From positions 62,001-126,000 of the forward strand of contig NZ_JBEPTK010000011.1 in assembly GCF_040549485.1 (NCBI RefSeq): a stretch of DNA of 64,000 nt, written 5' to 3'. A model generated the notes under the pieces. That model searched no databases and was not told where the DNA came from. It saw nothing but the letters and a program-made list of their open reading frames with translations. This stretch comes from Constrictibacter sp. MBR-5 (GTDB lineage Bacteria; Pseudomonadota; Alphaproteobacteria; JAJUGE01). Below are positions 54,328-63,471 of the stretch, piece by piece; the stretch's first letter is position 1, and each line of letters begins with the position of its first letter. The position numbers and the translations under genes are program-made.

Positions 54328-56769
54328 TTGGTCCGCATCACATCCCGGCGTGCCGCGCGGCGCGCCGCCGCCTGCATATCGCTCCTGCTGTCGGGCACTG
54401 CGCTGGCACTGCTGCCGGCCACCGCGTCGGCCACACCGGCCGAACCGAACGACATGGCCCAACTGGCGCAGGCGAACGCGACCCTGCGCTGGGACATCCC
54501 GGCCCAGCCACTCGCCGACGCACTCACCGGCTTCGGTCGCCGCTCGGGCCTGCAGGTCACGGTCGACGGGGCGCTGCTGCGCGGCCTGTCGACGCGCGGC
54601 GCCAGCGGCAATCTCACCCCGGCCCAGGCGCTCGACGGCCTCCTGGCCGGCACCGGCCTCGCCTGGCGCTTCACCGATCCGTCGACGGTGAAGGTGGAGC
54701 GGCCAGCCGCCGACGGTGCCGCGCTGACGCTCGACCCGATCAGCGTCACCGCCGGCACCGAGACCGCCTGGGGTCCCGTCGACGGCGTCGTCGCCCACCG
54801 CAGCGCCACCGCCACCAAGACCGACACGCCGATCGCACGCACGCCGCAGACCATCCTCGTCGTCACGCGCGACCAGATGGATGCCCAGGGCGCGCAGACC
54901 GTGCCGCAGGCGCTGCGCTACACATCGGGCGTGCTGACCGACCGCAACGGCGCCGACCAGCGCACCGACTATCTCTTCTCCCGCGGCTTCGCCCTCGACC
55001 AGTATCTCGACGGGCTGCGGCTGCTCTCCGGCACCTGGGCGATCCCGCAGATCGATTCCTTCGGGCTGGAGCGGGTCGAGGTGCTGAAGGGCCCCGCCTC
55101 GGTGCTCTACGGCCAGGCCTCGCCCGGCGGCCTCGCCAGTCTGGTCACCAAGCGTCCGCTCGACGAGGCGCAGCACGAGATCCAGCTCCAGGGCGGCACC
55201 TTCGACCGCGTCCAGGGTGCGGTCGACCTGACCGGGCCGCTCGACGACGAGGGGCGCTTCCTCTACCGCTTCGTGGCATTGGGCCGCGACGCCGACACCC
55301 AGATCGACCAGACCAAGGAACGCCGGCTCTACGTCGCACCCTCCTTCACCTGGAAGCCCGGCGACGACACCAGCTTCACCCTGCTGTCGAGCTACACGCA
55401 CGACCCCTTCTCCGGCGCCTACTACAAACTGCCGGCCGTCGGCACCGTGCTCGACAACCCGAACGGCCGCATTCCGGAGGACTTCTACAGCGGCGACCGG
55501 ACTTTCGACCGGCAGGAGCGTACGCAGTATTCCGTCGGCTACGCCTTCGACCACCAGCTCGACGATACCTTCACCCTGCGCCAGAACGCCCGCTACATGC
55601 GCATCGAGGGCGACTACAAGATCCTCGTCGTCGGCAACCTGCAGGCCGACCAGCACACGATCAACCGCTCGGCCTATGCCGCGACCGAGGACACCGACGC
55701 GCTCACGCTCGACAACCAGCTCGAGGCGAAGTTCGATACCGGCATCGCCGGCCACACGGTCGTCGGCGGCGTCGACTATCAGCGCACCTTCAACGACCGC
55801 ACCGACGCCTTCGGCGGCGCGCCCTCGATCGACTATCTGAACCCGGTCTACGGCCAGGCGATCGCCGACCCCAGCCCCTTCCTCAGCCACGAGCAGGACA
55901 TCCGCCAGATCGGCCTTTACCTGCAGGACCAGATCGACATCGGCGCCCTCTCCCTGGTCTTCGGCGGCCGCCAGGACTGGGCCGAGTCCGAGACCGATGA
56001 CAAGCTGGGCGGCGGCCGCACGAAGCAGGAGGACGATGCCTTCACCGGCCGCGTCGGGCTGCTCTACAGCTTCGACAACGGCATTGCGCCTTATGTGAGC
56101 TGGTCGGAATCCTTTCAGCCGGTGACCGGCACCGATTTCGGCGGCAACCCCTTCGAGCCGACCACCGGAACCCAGTACGAGGTCGGCGTGAAGGTCGAGC
56201 CGCGGGGCTGGAATTCGCTGCTGACCCTCTCGGCCTACACGCTGAAGCAGCAGAACGTGCTGACCGCCGACCCGGTCAACACCTTCTTCCAGGTGCAGAC
56301 CGGCGAGATCGAGACGCGCGGCATCGAGGCGGAACTGAAGTCGAACCCGCTCGACGGCCTCAACCTGATCGCCGCCTACGCCTTCCTCGACAGCGAGGTG
56401 ACGAAGTCGAACGACGGCGTCGCGGGCAACGTGCCGGTCTACCAGCCGCGCCACACGGCCTCGCTCTGGGGGGACTACACCATCCGGGAGGGCGCGCTGG
56501 CCGGCCTCGGCGGCGGCGTCGGCGCCCGCTATGTCGGCGAAACCTGGGGCGACGCCGCCAACACCTTCGAGGTGCCGGACTACTGGCTGTTCGACGCCGC
56601 ACTGCGCTACGACCTGGGCGGCCTCGGCCCGATGCTCGACGGCGCCAGCCTCGCCGTGAACGCGACGAACCTGTTCGACAAGCGCCACGTCACCGAGTGC
56701 CAGAACATCAACACCTGCTACTACGGCACCGGCCGGACGGTGTATGCCACGCTGAAATACCGCTGGTGA
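54328..56769 (+). CDS. TonB-dependent siderophore receptor with STN signalling domain
   Basis: 813 residues from a TTG at 54328 with GGGGGA upstream. Signal peptide about 1-36, Secretin/TonB N-terminal (STN) domain about 50-120 (WDIPAQPLADALTGFGRRSG), TonB-box-like DPISVTA, plug (about 150-270, VEVLKGPASVLYGQASPGGL) and 22-strand barrel ending YATLKYRW with the terminal aromatic. The STN domain fits the FecI/FecR pair just upstream. Siderophore-type (FecA/FhuE-like) by plug and barrel; ligand unknown. Confidence 0.93.
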   Translation: MVRITSRRAARRAAACISLLLSGTALALLPATASATPAEPNDMAQLAQANATLRWDIPAQPLADALTGFGRRSGLQVTVDGALLRGLSTRGASGNLTPAQALDGLLAGTGLAWRFTDPSTVKVERPAADGAALTLDPISVTAGTETAWGPVDGVVAHRSATATKTDTPIARTPQTILVVTRDQMDAQGAQTVPQALRYTSGVLTDRNGADQRTDYLFSRGFALDQYLDGLRLLSGTWAIPQIDSFGLERVEVLKGPASVLYGQASPGGLASLVTKRPLDEAQHEIQLQGGTFDRVQGAVDLTGPLDDEGRFLYRFVALGRDADTQIDQTKERRLYVAPSFTWKPGDDTSFTLLSSYTHDPFSGAYYKLPAVGTVLDNPNGRIPEDFYSGDRTFDRQERTQYSVGYAFDHQLDDTFTLRQNARYMRIEGDYKILVVGNLQADQHTINRSAYAATEDTDALTLDNQLEAKFDTGIAGHTVVGGVDYQRTFNDRTDAFGGAPSIDYLNPVYGQAIADPSPFLSHEQDIRQIGLYLQDQIDIGALSLVFGGRQDWAESETDDKLGGGRTKQEDDAFTGRVGLLYSFDNGIAPYVSWSESFQPVTGTDFGGNPFEPTTGTQYEVGVKVEPRGWNSLLTLSAYTLKQQNVLTADPVNTFFQVQTGEIETRGIEAELKSNPLDGLNLIAAYAFLDSEVTKSNDGVAGNVPVYQPRHTASLWGDYTIREGALAGLGGGVGARYVGETWGDAANTFEVPDYWLFDAALRYDLGGLGPMLDGASLAVNATNLFDKRHVTECQNINTCYYGTGRTVYATLKYRW

Positions 56770-56773
56770 CGCC

Positions 56774-57952
56774 GTGATGGGCTGGCGGCGGGCCGCCACG
56801 CGGGCGCACCGGTATGTCGGCCTGGCGCTCGCCCTCTTCCTGACGGTCGCCGGCCTGTCCGGCGCCGTCATCGCCTTCACCGACGAGATCGACGGCTGGC
56901 TCAACCCGCATCTGCGGCGCGCGGCGACGGGCGTGCCGACCGCCGATCCGCTCGATTTCGTCGACCGGATCGAGGCCGCCGACCCGCGCGGCATGGTGAC
57001 CTTCGCCTCGCTCGCCTTCCAGGCCGGCCGCTCGGCGCTCTATTTCGTCAAGCCGCGCGTCGACCCGGCGACCGGCCGGCCCTACCGGCTCGGCTACAAC
57101 CAGGTCTTCGCGGACCCCGTGACGGGCGCGATCCTGGGCCGGCGGCAGTGGGGCGCCTTCGCCTTCGACCGCGCGCACCTGCTGCCGGCGATCTACGAGA
57201 TCCACTACAGCCTCTTCCTGCCCGAAGCGCTCAGCGGCTGGTTCCTCGGCCTGCTCGCCGCGGCGTGGGCGATCGACTGTTTCGTCGGCGCATCGCTCAC
57301 CCTGCCGCGCGCCCGGCCGCGCCCCGGCAACTGGCTGCGCGCCTGGACCCTGAAGCGGCGGGCCGGCCCCTACCGCCGCACGCTCGACCTGCACCGCGCC
57401 GGCGGCCTGTGGCTGTGGCTCGTCCTGCTGCTCCTGGCGCTCACCGGCTTCTATCTTCGGGTGGGCGAAGACATGGTGCGCCCGCTCCTGCTGCACTTCT
57501 CCTCGCTGACCCCGTCGCCCTACGAACTGCGCGGCGAGGCAGAGGCCGACGTCGCGCCGGTCCTGCCGCTGCGCGCCGTCCTGCCGCTCGCGACGGCCGA
57601 GCGCGACCGGCTCGGCTGGACCGACGCGCCGACCGCCGCCTCCTACGACCTGCACACCGGCATCTACGCCGTCGCCTTCCAGAGCGCGCGGTATGCGGAG
57701 CGCGCCATCGGGGCGCCCACCGTCTATGTCGACGGCGGCGACGGCCGCATCCTCGGCCACAGCGAACCGCTGACCGGCACCGCCGCCGACATCATCGTCG
57801 ACCTGCCCCGCCCCCTGCACGGCGGCAAGCTCGGCGGCCTGCCCGGCCGCATCCTGGTGGCTGCCGCCGGCCTGGGCACCGCGATGCTGTCGATCACCGG
57901 GATCGCGGTCTGGATCCGCAAGCGGCGCGGCCGCCTGCGCGACGCTGCCTAG
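56774..57952 (+). CDS. PepSY-associated TM-helix protein
   Basis: 392 residues, four bases after the receptor stop. Four membrane helices: about 14-37, 150-172, 210-232 and 357-378. PepSY motifs LHRAGGLWLWLVLLLLALTG and ARHR-like RAHRYVGLALALFLTVAGLS. This family (iron-reduction type, like FsrB/FoxB) is common downstream of siderophore receptors and may reduce ferric siderophores in the periplasm. It probably forms one transcript with the receptor. Stop overlaps the convergent amidohydrolase stop. Confidence 0.88.
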   Translation: MMGWRRAATRAHRYVGLALALFLTVAGLSGAVIAFTDEIDGWLNPHLRRAATGVPTADPLDFVDRIEAADPRGMVTFASLAFQAGRSALYFVKPRVDPATGRPYRLGYNQVFADPVTGAILGRRQWGAFAFDRAHLLPAIYEIHYSLFLPEALSGWFLGLLAAAWAIDCFVGASLTLPRARPRPGNWLRAWTLKRRAGPYRRTLDLHRAGGLWLWLVLLLLALTGFYLRVGEDMVRPLLLHFSSLTPSPYELRGEAEADVAPVLPLRAVLPLATAERDRLGWTDAPTAASYDLHTGIYAVAFQSARYAERAIGAPTVYVDGGDGRILGHSEPLTGTAADIIVDLPRPLHGGKLGGLPGRILVAAAGLGTAMLSITGIAVWIRKRRGRLRDAA

Positions 57953-58707
57953 CCCGCCAGGATCCCGGACAGCCGCCGCGCCCAGGTCTCGACCTGCGCC
58001 GCGTCGCCGAGCAGGTCGTTGCGCACCTCGATCAGGGCGGCCGGGATGCGGCGGGCGAGGCCGTGCACCGGCACCGTGTAGTCCGAGGTCGGGCCGACGG
58101 CGTAGGGCTCGTTGTCGCCGACCACCAGGTCGCCGTCGCGGCGCAGCCCGTCGAGCAGGCGCCGCGCCAGCGCGTCCGTCGCCCCGGTCATCGCCCCGGG
58201 ATGCAGCACCCCGGCATGCCACCGCCGCGCCACGCCGAGATAGACCGGCGTGAAGGTGTGGATGCCGACGACTTCCGTCTCGCGCCCGGCCGCGACGCGG
58301 CCGTCGAGATGGCGCGCGATCGCCTCCTGGAACGGCGTGAAGCAGAGCGCGGTGCGGCGCGCGACCTCCTCCGGCGAGAGGTCCAGGTTGCCCGGAATGT
58401 CGGTGTCCTCGCTGCGCACCGGGATGCTCGACGGCACGCCGGCCGGCCGGTTGCAGTCGATCAGCAGGCGCGAATAGCCCGACAGGAACAGCGGCGCGTC
58501 GAGCAGCGCCGACAGGCGCCGCGCCAGCGCCGCCGCACCGATGTCCCAGGCGATGTGCCGGGTCAGATGCTCCGGCGCCAGCCCCAGCCCGGCATAGGCG
58601 GCCGGAATGTGGTTCGAGGCGTGCTCGCAGACCAGCACCACCGGCGCGGTGCCGGCCTCGTTGACGACCGTCACCGCCGGCGGATACGCCGCGTCGTTCG
58701 CTTCCAT
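57949..58707 (-). CDS. N-formylglutamate amidohydrolase family protein
   Basis: 252 residues. FGase-fold hydrolase with VVLVCEHASNHIPAAYAGLG, YSRLLIDCNRPAG, VVGIHTFTPVYLG and ALIEVRNDLLG (metal and substrate residues His, Glu, Arg, Asn). N-formylglutamate amidohydrolase ends a histidine-degradation route, but this branch is often of unknown substrate; no hut genes are here. Located 34 bases after the transglutaminase gene stop in the same direction. Confidence 0.88.
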   Translation of the reverse strand: MEANDAAYPPAVTVVNEAGTAPVVLVCEHASNHIPAAYAGLGLAPEHLTRHIAWDIGAAALARRLSALLDAPLFLSGYSRLLIDCNRPAGVPSSIPVRSEDTDIPGNLDLSPEEVARRTALCFTPFQEAIARHLDGRVAAGRETEVVGIHTFTPVYLGVARRWHAGVLHPGAMTGATDALARRLLDGLRRDGDLVVGDNEPYAVGPTSDYTVPVHGLARRIPAALIEVRNDLLGDAAQVETWARRLSGILAG

Positions 58708-58741
58708 CGGCCGTTCCCCTCCCGCTGCGCCTCGCCTCTCC

Positions 58742-59551
58742 TTAGCCCTCGACGGCGTCGGTGAAAACGGCGAAGTCGGCGAGCGTGCAGGGTCCGAACG
58801 TCGTGACGATGGCGACGTCCGTCGCGTCGCGGCCGCGCGCCATCAGGATGCGGCCGATGCGCGGCACGTTGTTGCGCGCGTCGAACACGTGCCACGCACC
58901 GCCCAGATAGACCTCGAACCAGGCGGCGAAGTCCATCGGGCCGTAGGGCGGCGGCGCGCCCATGTCGCCCAGGAAGCCGGTGCAGTAGCGCGCCGGGATG
59001 TTCAGGCAGCGGCAGAAGGCGATCGCCAGGTGCGCATAGTCGCGGCACACGCCCTGGCGCTCGTTGTAGGCCTCCTGCGCCGTGCGTGTCGGCCGTGCGG
59101 TCTGGTAGTCGAAGCGGATCCTGTTGTGCACATAGTCGCAGATCGCCTGCACCCGGCCCCAGCCGGTCGGCCCCTGCCCGAACAGCGCCCAGGCGATGTC
59201 CGACAGCGTGTCGGTGTCGCAGTAGCGGCTGCCCAGCAGGTAGACCAGGATCTCGTCGGGCAGGTCCTCGACGCGGTGCTGGAACGCATCCGGCACCACG
59301 GCGTCGACCTCGCCCGAATCCTCGGCGAGCAGCCGGGTCGTCAGGGTCAGGCGGCCGGGCGGCGCCACGATCCGCGTGCAGACGTTGCCGAAACCGTCCG
59401 TGTACTGGTGCCACGGGATCGGCGGATCGAACTGCACCTCGTGTGCGCCGATCAGGTCCGCCTCGCGCGACGGGTGCGGGCTGACCATCAGCAGCATCGG
59501 CGTCGGTTGCAGGCAGTCGTAGGCGATCCGGCAGCCGGCACTGATACGCAT
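58742..59551 (-). CDS. transglutaminase-like protein (first of two)
   Basis: 269 residues with the transglutaminase core near 155-235: Cys169 in ERQGVCRDYAHLAIAFC, His221 and Asp224 in AWHVFDARNNVPRIGRI. N-terminal beta domain about 1-110. Such bacterial proteins are presumed proteases or ligases on cell components. It lies 45 bases upstream of the second transglutaminase stop, and the two are probably cotranscribed with the amidohydrolase. Confidence 0.88.
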   Translation of the reverse strand: MRISAGCRIAYDCLQPTPMLLMVSPHPSREADLIGAHEVQFDPPIPWHQYTDGFGNVCTRIVAPPGRLTLTTRLLAEDSGEVDAVVPDAFQHRVEDLPDEILVYLLGSRYCDTDTLSDIAWALFGQGPTGWGRVQAICDYVHNRIRFDYQTARPTRTAQEAYNERQGVCRDYAHLAIAFCRCLNIPARYCTGFLGDMGAPPPYGPMDFAAWFEVYLGGAWHVFDARNNVPRIGRILMARGRDATDVAIVTTFGPCTLADFAVFTDAVEG

Positions 59552-59596
59552 ACTGGTCTCCTCGAAACGAATGGTGCCGTGACCCGTGAGGCTCGC

Positions 59597-60478
59597 TCAG
59601 GCGCTCGGGCCGCTCGCCGTCACGTCCACCTCGACCGTCATCCCCAGGCTGTCCCCCGGCCCGCCGCTCCAGGTGCCGTGCAACGGCAGCACGTGGCGGT
59701 GGTCGCGGGCGATCCCGACGCGGATCAGGTCGCGGTTGCCGATGATGCCGTTGGTCGGGTCGAGTTCGACCCAGCCCGCCCCCGGCACGTAGACCCGCAG
59801 CCATGCATGGGTCGCACCACCACCGAGGCTGCCGCTCTTCTGGGGTACGTAGATGTATCCGGACACGAAGCGCGCCGCGAGGCCGAGCGAGCGCAGCGCT
59901 TCGATCATGAAGACCGCGAAGTCCCGACAGGTTCCGCTGCCCAGGCGCAGCGTCCGCGTCGGCTCCTGCACGCCGCGCTCGGTGCGCGGCACGTAGTCGA
60001 AGCTCTGGCGCACCGCATGGGTCAGTGTGGCGAGCAGTTCGCGCGTGCCGTTCGTCCCCTCCGGCCGCACGAAGCGCCGCACCCAGCGCTCGACCTCGTG
60101 GTCGGGGTCGGGATACTGCCGCTCGATCGACCGCGCCAGATCGGGCAGGTCGTCGATGTCGTAGGAGAAGGGATATGTGGCCGCATAGGCCTCGATCGGA
60201 AAATCGAGCGCGTTCGTCGGCGTATGGTCCAGCACGACCCGGCTGTCGAACCGCAGCTCCGCCGCCCGCTTTCGCTCGAAGCGCACCACCCCGACACTGT
60301 TGCCGAACACGTCGTGCAGCCAGCGCAGGTCGCTCGGCTCCGGCGTGATCGTCAGGCTGGTCTCGATCAGCTTCTGGTCGTGCCCCTCGCGCGGCCGGAA
60401 CATGATCCGGTGCTCGCCGAACCCCACCGGCTTGCGATAGCGGTAGGTGGTCACATGGTGGACAGCGAGAATCGGCAC
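59597..60478 (-). CDS. transglutaminase-like protein (second of two)
   Basis: 293 residues from a GTG at 60476-60478, chosen because GGAGG lies eight bases upstream; the longer frame to 60694 runs into the P450 gene. N-terminal domain about 1-110 (HVTTYRYRKPVGFGEHRIMF), catalytic core with Cys184 (RLGSGTCRDFAVFMIEALRS), His224 (GGATHAWLRVYVPG) and Asp240 (WVELDPTNG). This is the classical bacterial transglutaminase/BTA form. Transcribed first in the three-gene group. Confidence 0.9.
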   Translation of the reverse strand: MPILAVHHVTTYRYRKPVGFGEHRIMFRPREGHDQKLIETSLTITPEPSDLRWLHDVFGNSVGVVRFERKRAAELRFDSRVVLDHTPTNALDFPIEAYAATYPFSYDIDDLPDLARSIERQYPDPDHEVERWVRRFVRPEGTNGTRELLATLTHAVRQSFDYVPRTERGVQEPTRTLRLGSGTCRDFAVFMIEALRSLGLAARFVSGYIYVPQKSGSLGGGATHAWLRVYVPGAGWVELDPTNGIIGNRDLIRVGIARDHRHVLPLHGTWSGGPGDSLGMTVEVDVTASGPSA

Positions 60479-60617
60479 GGCCAAGCCCTCCACGTCCGCA
60501 CGCCGCACGGCGGCGACGCAGCCCCCATGCCGACGCGCGACGCGGACTGGCATCGCACGGCGCGAACAGAATTCGGATGTCGTAGGAGTACGGGTAGATG
60601 GTGCGCGGCAGGGGCGT

Positions 60618-61769
60618 TTACAATCCGGCGCCGGCGCACGCCACCCCGGCCTGCCGCAGGCGCTCCGCGACGAGCCGCCGGCCGAGCCAGGCAACGAACC
60701 AGCGGCCGAGACAATGGCGGCGTCGGGCGCCGAACATCAAGTGATAGGCGGACTGCGGCCCCGGCCGAAACCCTGTGCCGGCATCCATGACGCGCCGGTC
60801 GACGCTCGCAGCGGCGATGTTCACGATGATTCGGGTGCCGGCCGCGAACGGACATCCCGCCACCGTGCGCGCCTCAGGCACGCGTCGCGCGATCACCGTC
60901 GACGACCGGAATGCCAACCGGAGCGCCTCGTCGACGAAATGCGTAATCCGCACCGAGCCCGCAGCCAAGGCCGGCCACATCGCCCGCTCCGCGTGCAGGC
61001 GGTCGTCGATCAGGAGTAGCGCCTCCGGCACGAGTTCGTTCAACGCAACGAACAGCGAGACGGCCTGTGACAGGATCATTGCGTCCTCGTCGTCGGGCGC
61101 GTCGGTTACATGGGCGGCTGCCAGGAAGCTGCCCGCCCGGACGCCGCCACCGGATCGCCGCCGCCGCATGTGTCCGAAGAGCGAGACGCTGCTCATCTGG
61201 AAATGGAGGCTGCTCCTGAGGCGCAGGCGCCCGTCCACGGTCACCATCTGGTCGCGCAACGACAGGACCAGCGGCAGGTCAGTCTCTTTCAGCCCCGCCG
61301 CCTGCACGAAGATGCGGTTGCAATGGGTGTTGATGTGCCACCGACGATCGGCGGCCGGCCGCGACCGGTCGAGGTCCGCCACCAGCGCGGCAACGCAGGG
61401 CGCGGCATGGGCTTTCATGTCGGCCGCATAGGCCCTGTAGCGCTCGATCGCCAGCCTGCGGAAATGCGTATGGGCGGCGCCCTCCAGGAACACGGGCACG
61501 GAGCGATCGATTTCCGCCATCACTGCTGCGGCCTGTGGCGCCGACGGTAAACTAGACTCTTGGGCTGTATGCAGGCCATGCGCGTTCGCAAGTCCCTGCT
61601 CGTCGAGCACCGCCCGGGCCGCGGCACTGCTCCAGGCGACGACATCGGCGCCGTCCTCGCTGGCCAGGAAGTCGGTATCTGCATAATCCGCTAGCTGTGC
61701 GGCAGAGGCGTCCTCGATGCTTGCGGAGAACGCCTTCTTGTCCAGGGTCAAGACTTTCCAGGGGATCAT
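60618..61769 (-). CDS. divergent cytochrome P450
   Basis: 383 residues from the ATG at 61767-61769, with AAGGA upstream; a GTG at 61785 is also in frame. Haem motif FGARRRHCLG with Cys353; K-helix ExxR as Glu281-Ala-Leu-Arg284. The I-helix has VALNELVPEALLLIDD where the usual acid-threonine pair would be, so the conserved Thr is missing and Asn244-Glu245-Leu246 takes its place. Gly at the fourth place of the haem loop is Arg. It is short for a P450. No ferredoxin or reductase gene is adjacent. Substrate unknown; catalytic oxygen activation may be unusual. Confidence 0.8.
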   Translation of the reverse strand: MIPWKVLTLDKKAFSASIEDASAAQLADYADTDFLASEDGADVVAWSSAAARAVLDEQGLANAHGLHTAQESSLPSAPQAAAVMAEIDRSVPVFLEGAAHTHFRRLAIERYRAYAADMKAHAAPCVAALVADLDRSRPAADRRWHINTHCNRIFVQAAGLKETDLPLVLSLRDQMVTVDGRLRLRSSLHFQMSSVSLFGHMRRRRSGGGVRAGSFLAAAHVTDAPDDEDAMILSQAVSLFVALNELVPEALLLIDDRLHAERAMWPALAAGSVRITHFVDEALRLAFRSSTVIARRVPEARTVAGCPFAAGTRIIVNIAAASVDRRVMDAGTGFRPGPQSAYHLMFGARRRHCLGRWFVAWLGRRLVAERLRQAGVACAGAGL

Positions 61770-61919
61770 CGGCTCGTCCTTGGCCACGTTCCGAAACCAA
61801 CCCGGTACCGCAGCGAATCGTTAGAACTATACGACATTGTTCCGTCATTGCGTCGCATGGCGCGGTCGCGTAAGCACCGCGATCCTGGAAACAGAGGATC
61901 CCGAAAGTCCCGCTCTGCG

Positions 61920-63458
61920 ATGCTGTTCCAGTCGTTCTACTTCCTTGCGGGCTTCCTGCCGGCGACGCTCGCCCTGGTCGCGGCGGCGATGCAGCGCGGG
62001 TCGGGTGCGGCGCGGGTCGTCCTGATCCTCCTGTCGCTCGTCTTCTATGCCAGCTGGATCCCGGAACACACCCCGCTCCTGGCATTGTCGATCCTCGTCA
62101 ACTGGCAGATCCGCGAGCGCATCGACCGCAAAGGCACCCGCGGTCACGCATGGCAAACGCTGGGCGTCGTCCTCAACCTCACGGCCCTCGCCTGGTTCAA
62201 GTATCGCGGCTTCGCGGTCGACATCCTGATCGACCTCGGGGCGGTGGCGCCGTCGGCGCACATCGACATGCCGCCGGTGCCGCTGGCGCTCTCCTTCTTC
62301 ACCTTTCAGCAGATCGGCTACCTGCTGATCGCGCCGCGCCGGGACGGCTGCGGCGAAGGTGATCGCCGGACGCGCTTTCGCGACTACGCCCTCTTCATCG
62401 CCTTCTTCCCGCAACTCGTGATCGGCCCGATCGTCCGCTGGCAGGAGTTCCAGCCGCAGACGAAGCTGAAGCGCTTCCTGGCGTTCCGCCGGATCGACCT
62501 CGCGGTCGGGGCGGCGATCTTCGCATTCGGCCTGGGCAAGAAGGTGTTCCTCGCCGACCCCATCCTCGGCATGATCGACCCGATCTATGCTGCCGCCGAG
62601 CGGGGAGAGACGATCGGCTTCGTCCAGGGCTGGATCGCCTGTTTCGGCTTCATCACCGGGCTGGCGCTCGACTTTTCGGGCTATTCCGACATGGCGACCG
62701 GCCTCGCCCGGCTGTTCGGCGTCGTCCTGCCCGTCAACTTCATGTCGCCGTTCCGCGCGACGACCATGGCCGAGTTCTGGCGCCGCTGGCACATGACGCT
62801 GACGCGCTTCTTCACCGGGCACCTCTACCGGGCGATCGCGGAATGGTGGGTGACCCGCGTCGGTACGTCGGCGCTTCGGCGGCGGCGCGAGCGCGGCGTG
62901 TGGCGCTCCAGGCTCGCCGATGTCGTGCCGATCATCCCGACGTTCCTTCTCATCGGCCTCTGGCACGGCGCGAACTGGACCTTCGTCCTGTTCGGTACGA
63001 TGCATGCGGTGTTCGTCTCCGTGAACAGCATCTTTGCAGCACGCGGCCGCAGGTCGGGAAGACCGCCGGCCGGCTGGCCCCGCGTCTGGCGCCAGCTTCT
63101 CACCTTCACCTGTCTCGCCGCCAGTACCGCCGTCTTTCGTGCCGAGAGCATGAGTAGCGTGGAAGCGCTGGCCCTAGCGGTCTGGCCGGGCGGTCCTCTC
63201 CTGGCTGGACCGCTGCCGGGCAGTCTGCACATCGCCGGACTGGCCGCGATCTGCATCGGTGGTTTCTTCTTGCCGAATACCGCAGAGGTCTTCCGACGCT
63301 ATCGGCCATTCATCCTGGACCCGCGCATCCCCCTCGCGCGGTCGCCGGTCGAGTTCCGTCTGACCTCGTCATGGGCGATTTCAGCCGGCATCCTTCTCGG
63401 CGTCGGGTTCCTGATGTCGCTCGGCCGTTCATCGCCCTTCGTCTACTTCGTGTTCTGA
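61920..63458 (+). CDS. MBOAT-family O-acyltransferase (AlgI/DltB-like)
   Basis: 512 residues from the ATG at 61920; the upstream in-frame ATG at 61848 adds a basic stretch without family match. About 11 membrane segments; MBOAT signature FWRRWHMTLTRFFTGHLYRA (His291) and catalytic His349 in LIGLWHGANWTFVLFG. AlgI-type proteins transfer acetyl to exopolysaccharides with a periplasmic AlgX/AlgJ-type partner. The partial gene that follows fits that partner role. It is divergent from the P450 gene across 150 bases. Confidence 0.92.
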   Translation: MLFQSFYFLAGFLPATLALVAAAMQRGSGAARVVLILLSLVFYASWIPEHTPLLALSILVNWQIRERIDRKGTRGHAWQTLGVVLNLTALAWFKYRGFAVDILIDLGAVAPSAHIDMPPVPLALSFFTFQQIGYLLIAPRRDGCGEGDRRTRFRDYALFIAFFPQLVIGPIVRWQEFQPQTKLKRFLAFRRIDLAVGAAIFAFGLGKKVFLADPILGMIDPIYAAAERGETIGFVQGWIACFGFITGLALDFSGYSDMATGLARLFGVVLPVNFMSPFRATTMAEFWRRWHMTLTRFFTGHLYRAIAEWWVTRVGTSALRRRRERGVWRSRLADVVPIIPTFLLIGLWHGANWTFVLFGTMHAVFVSVNSIFAARGRRSGRPPAGWPRVWRQLLTFTCLAASTAVFRAESMSSVEALALAVWPGGPLLAGPLPGSLHIAGLAAICIGGFFLPNTAEVFRRYRPFILDPRIPLARSPVEFRLTSSWAISAGILLGVGFLMSLGRSSPFVYFVF

Positions 63459-63471
63459 GTACAGGACCACG

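Noticed and set aside
54091-56994. 967-codon minus-strand frame opposite the TonB receptor
   Set aside because: Antisense shadow; the receptor has full STN, plug and barrel signatures.
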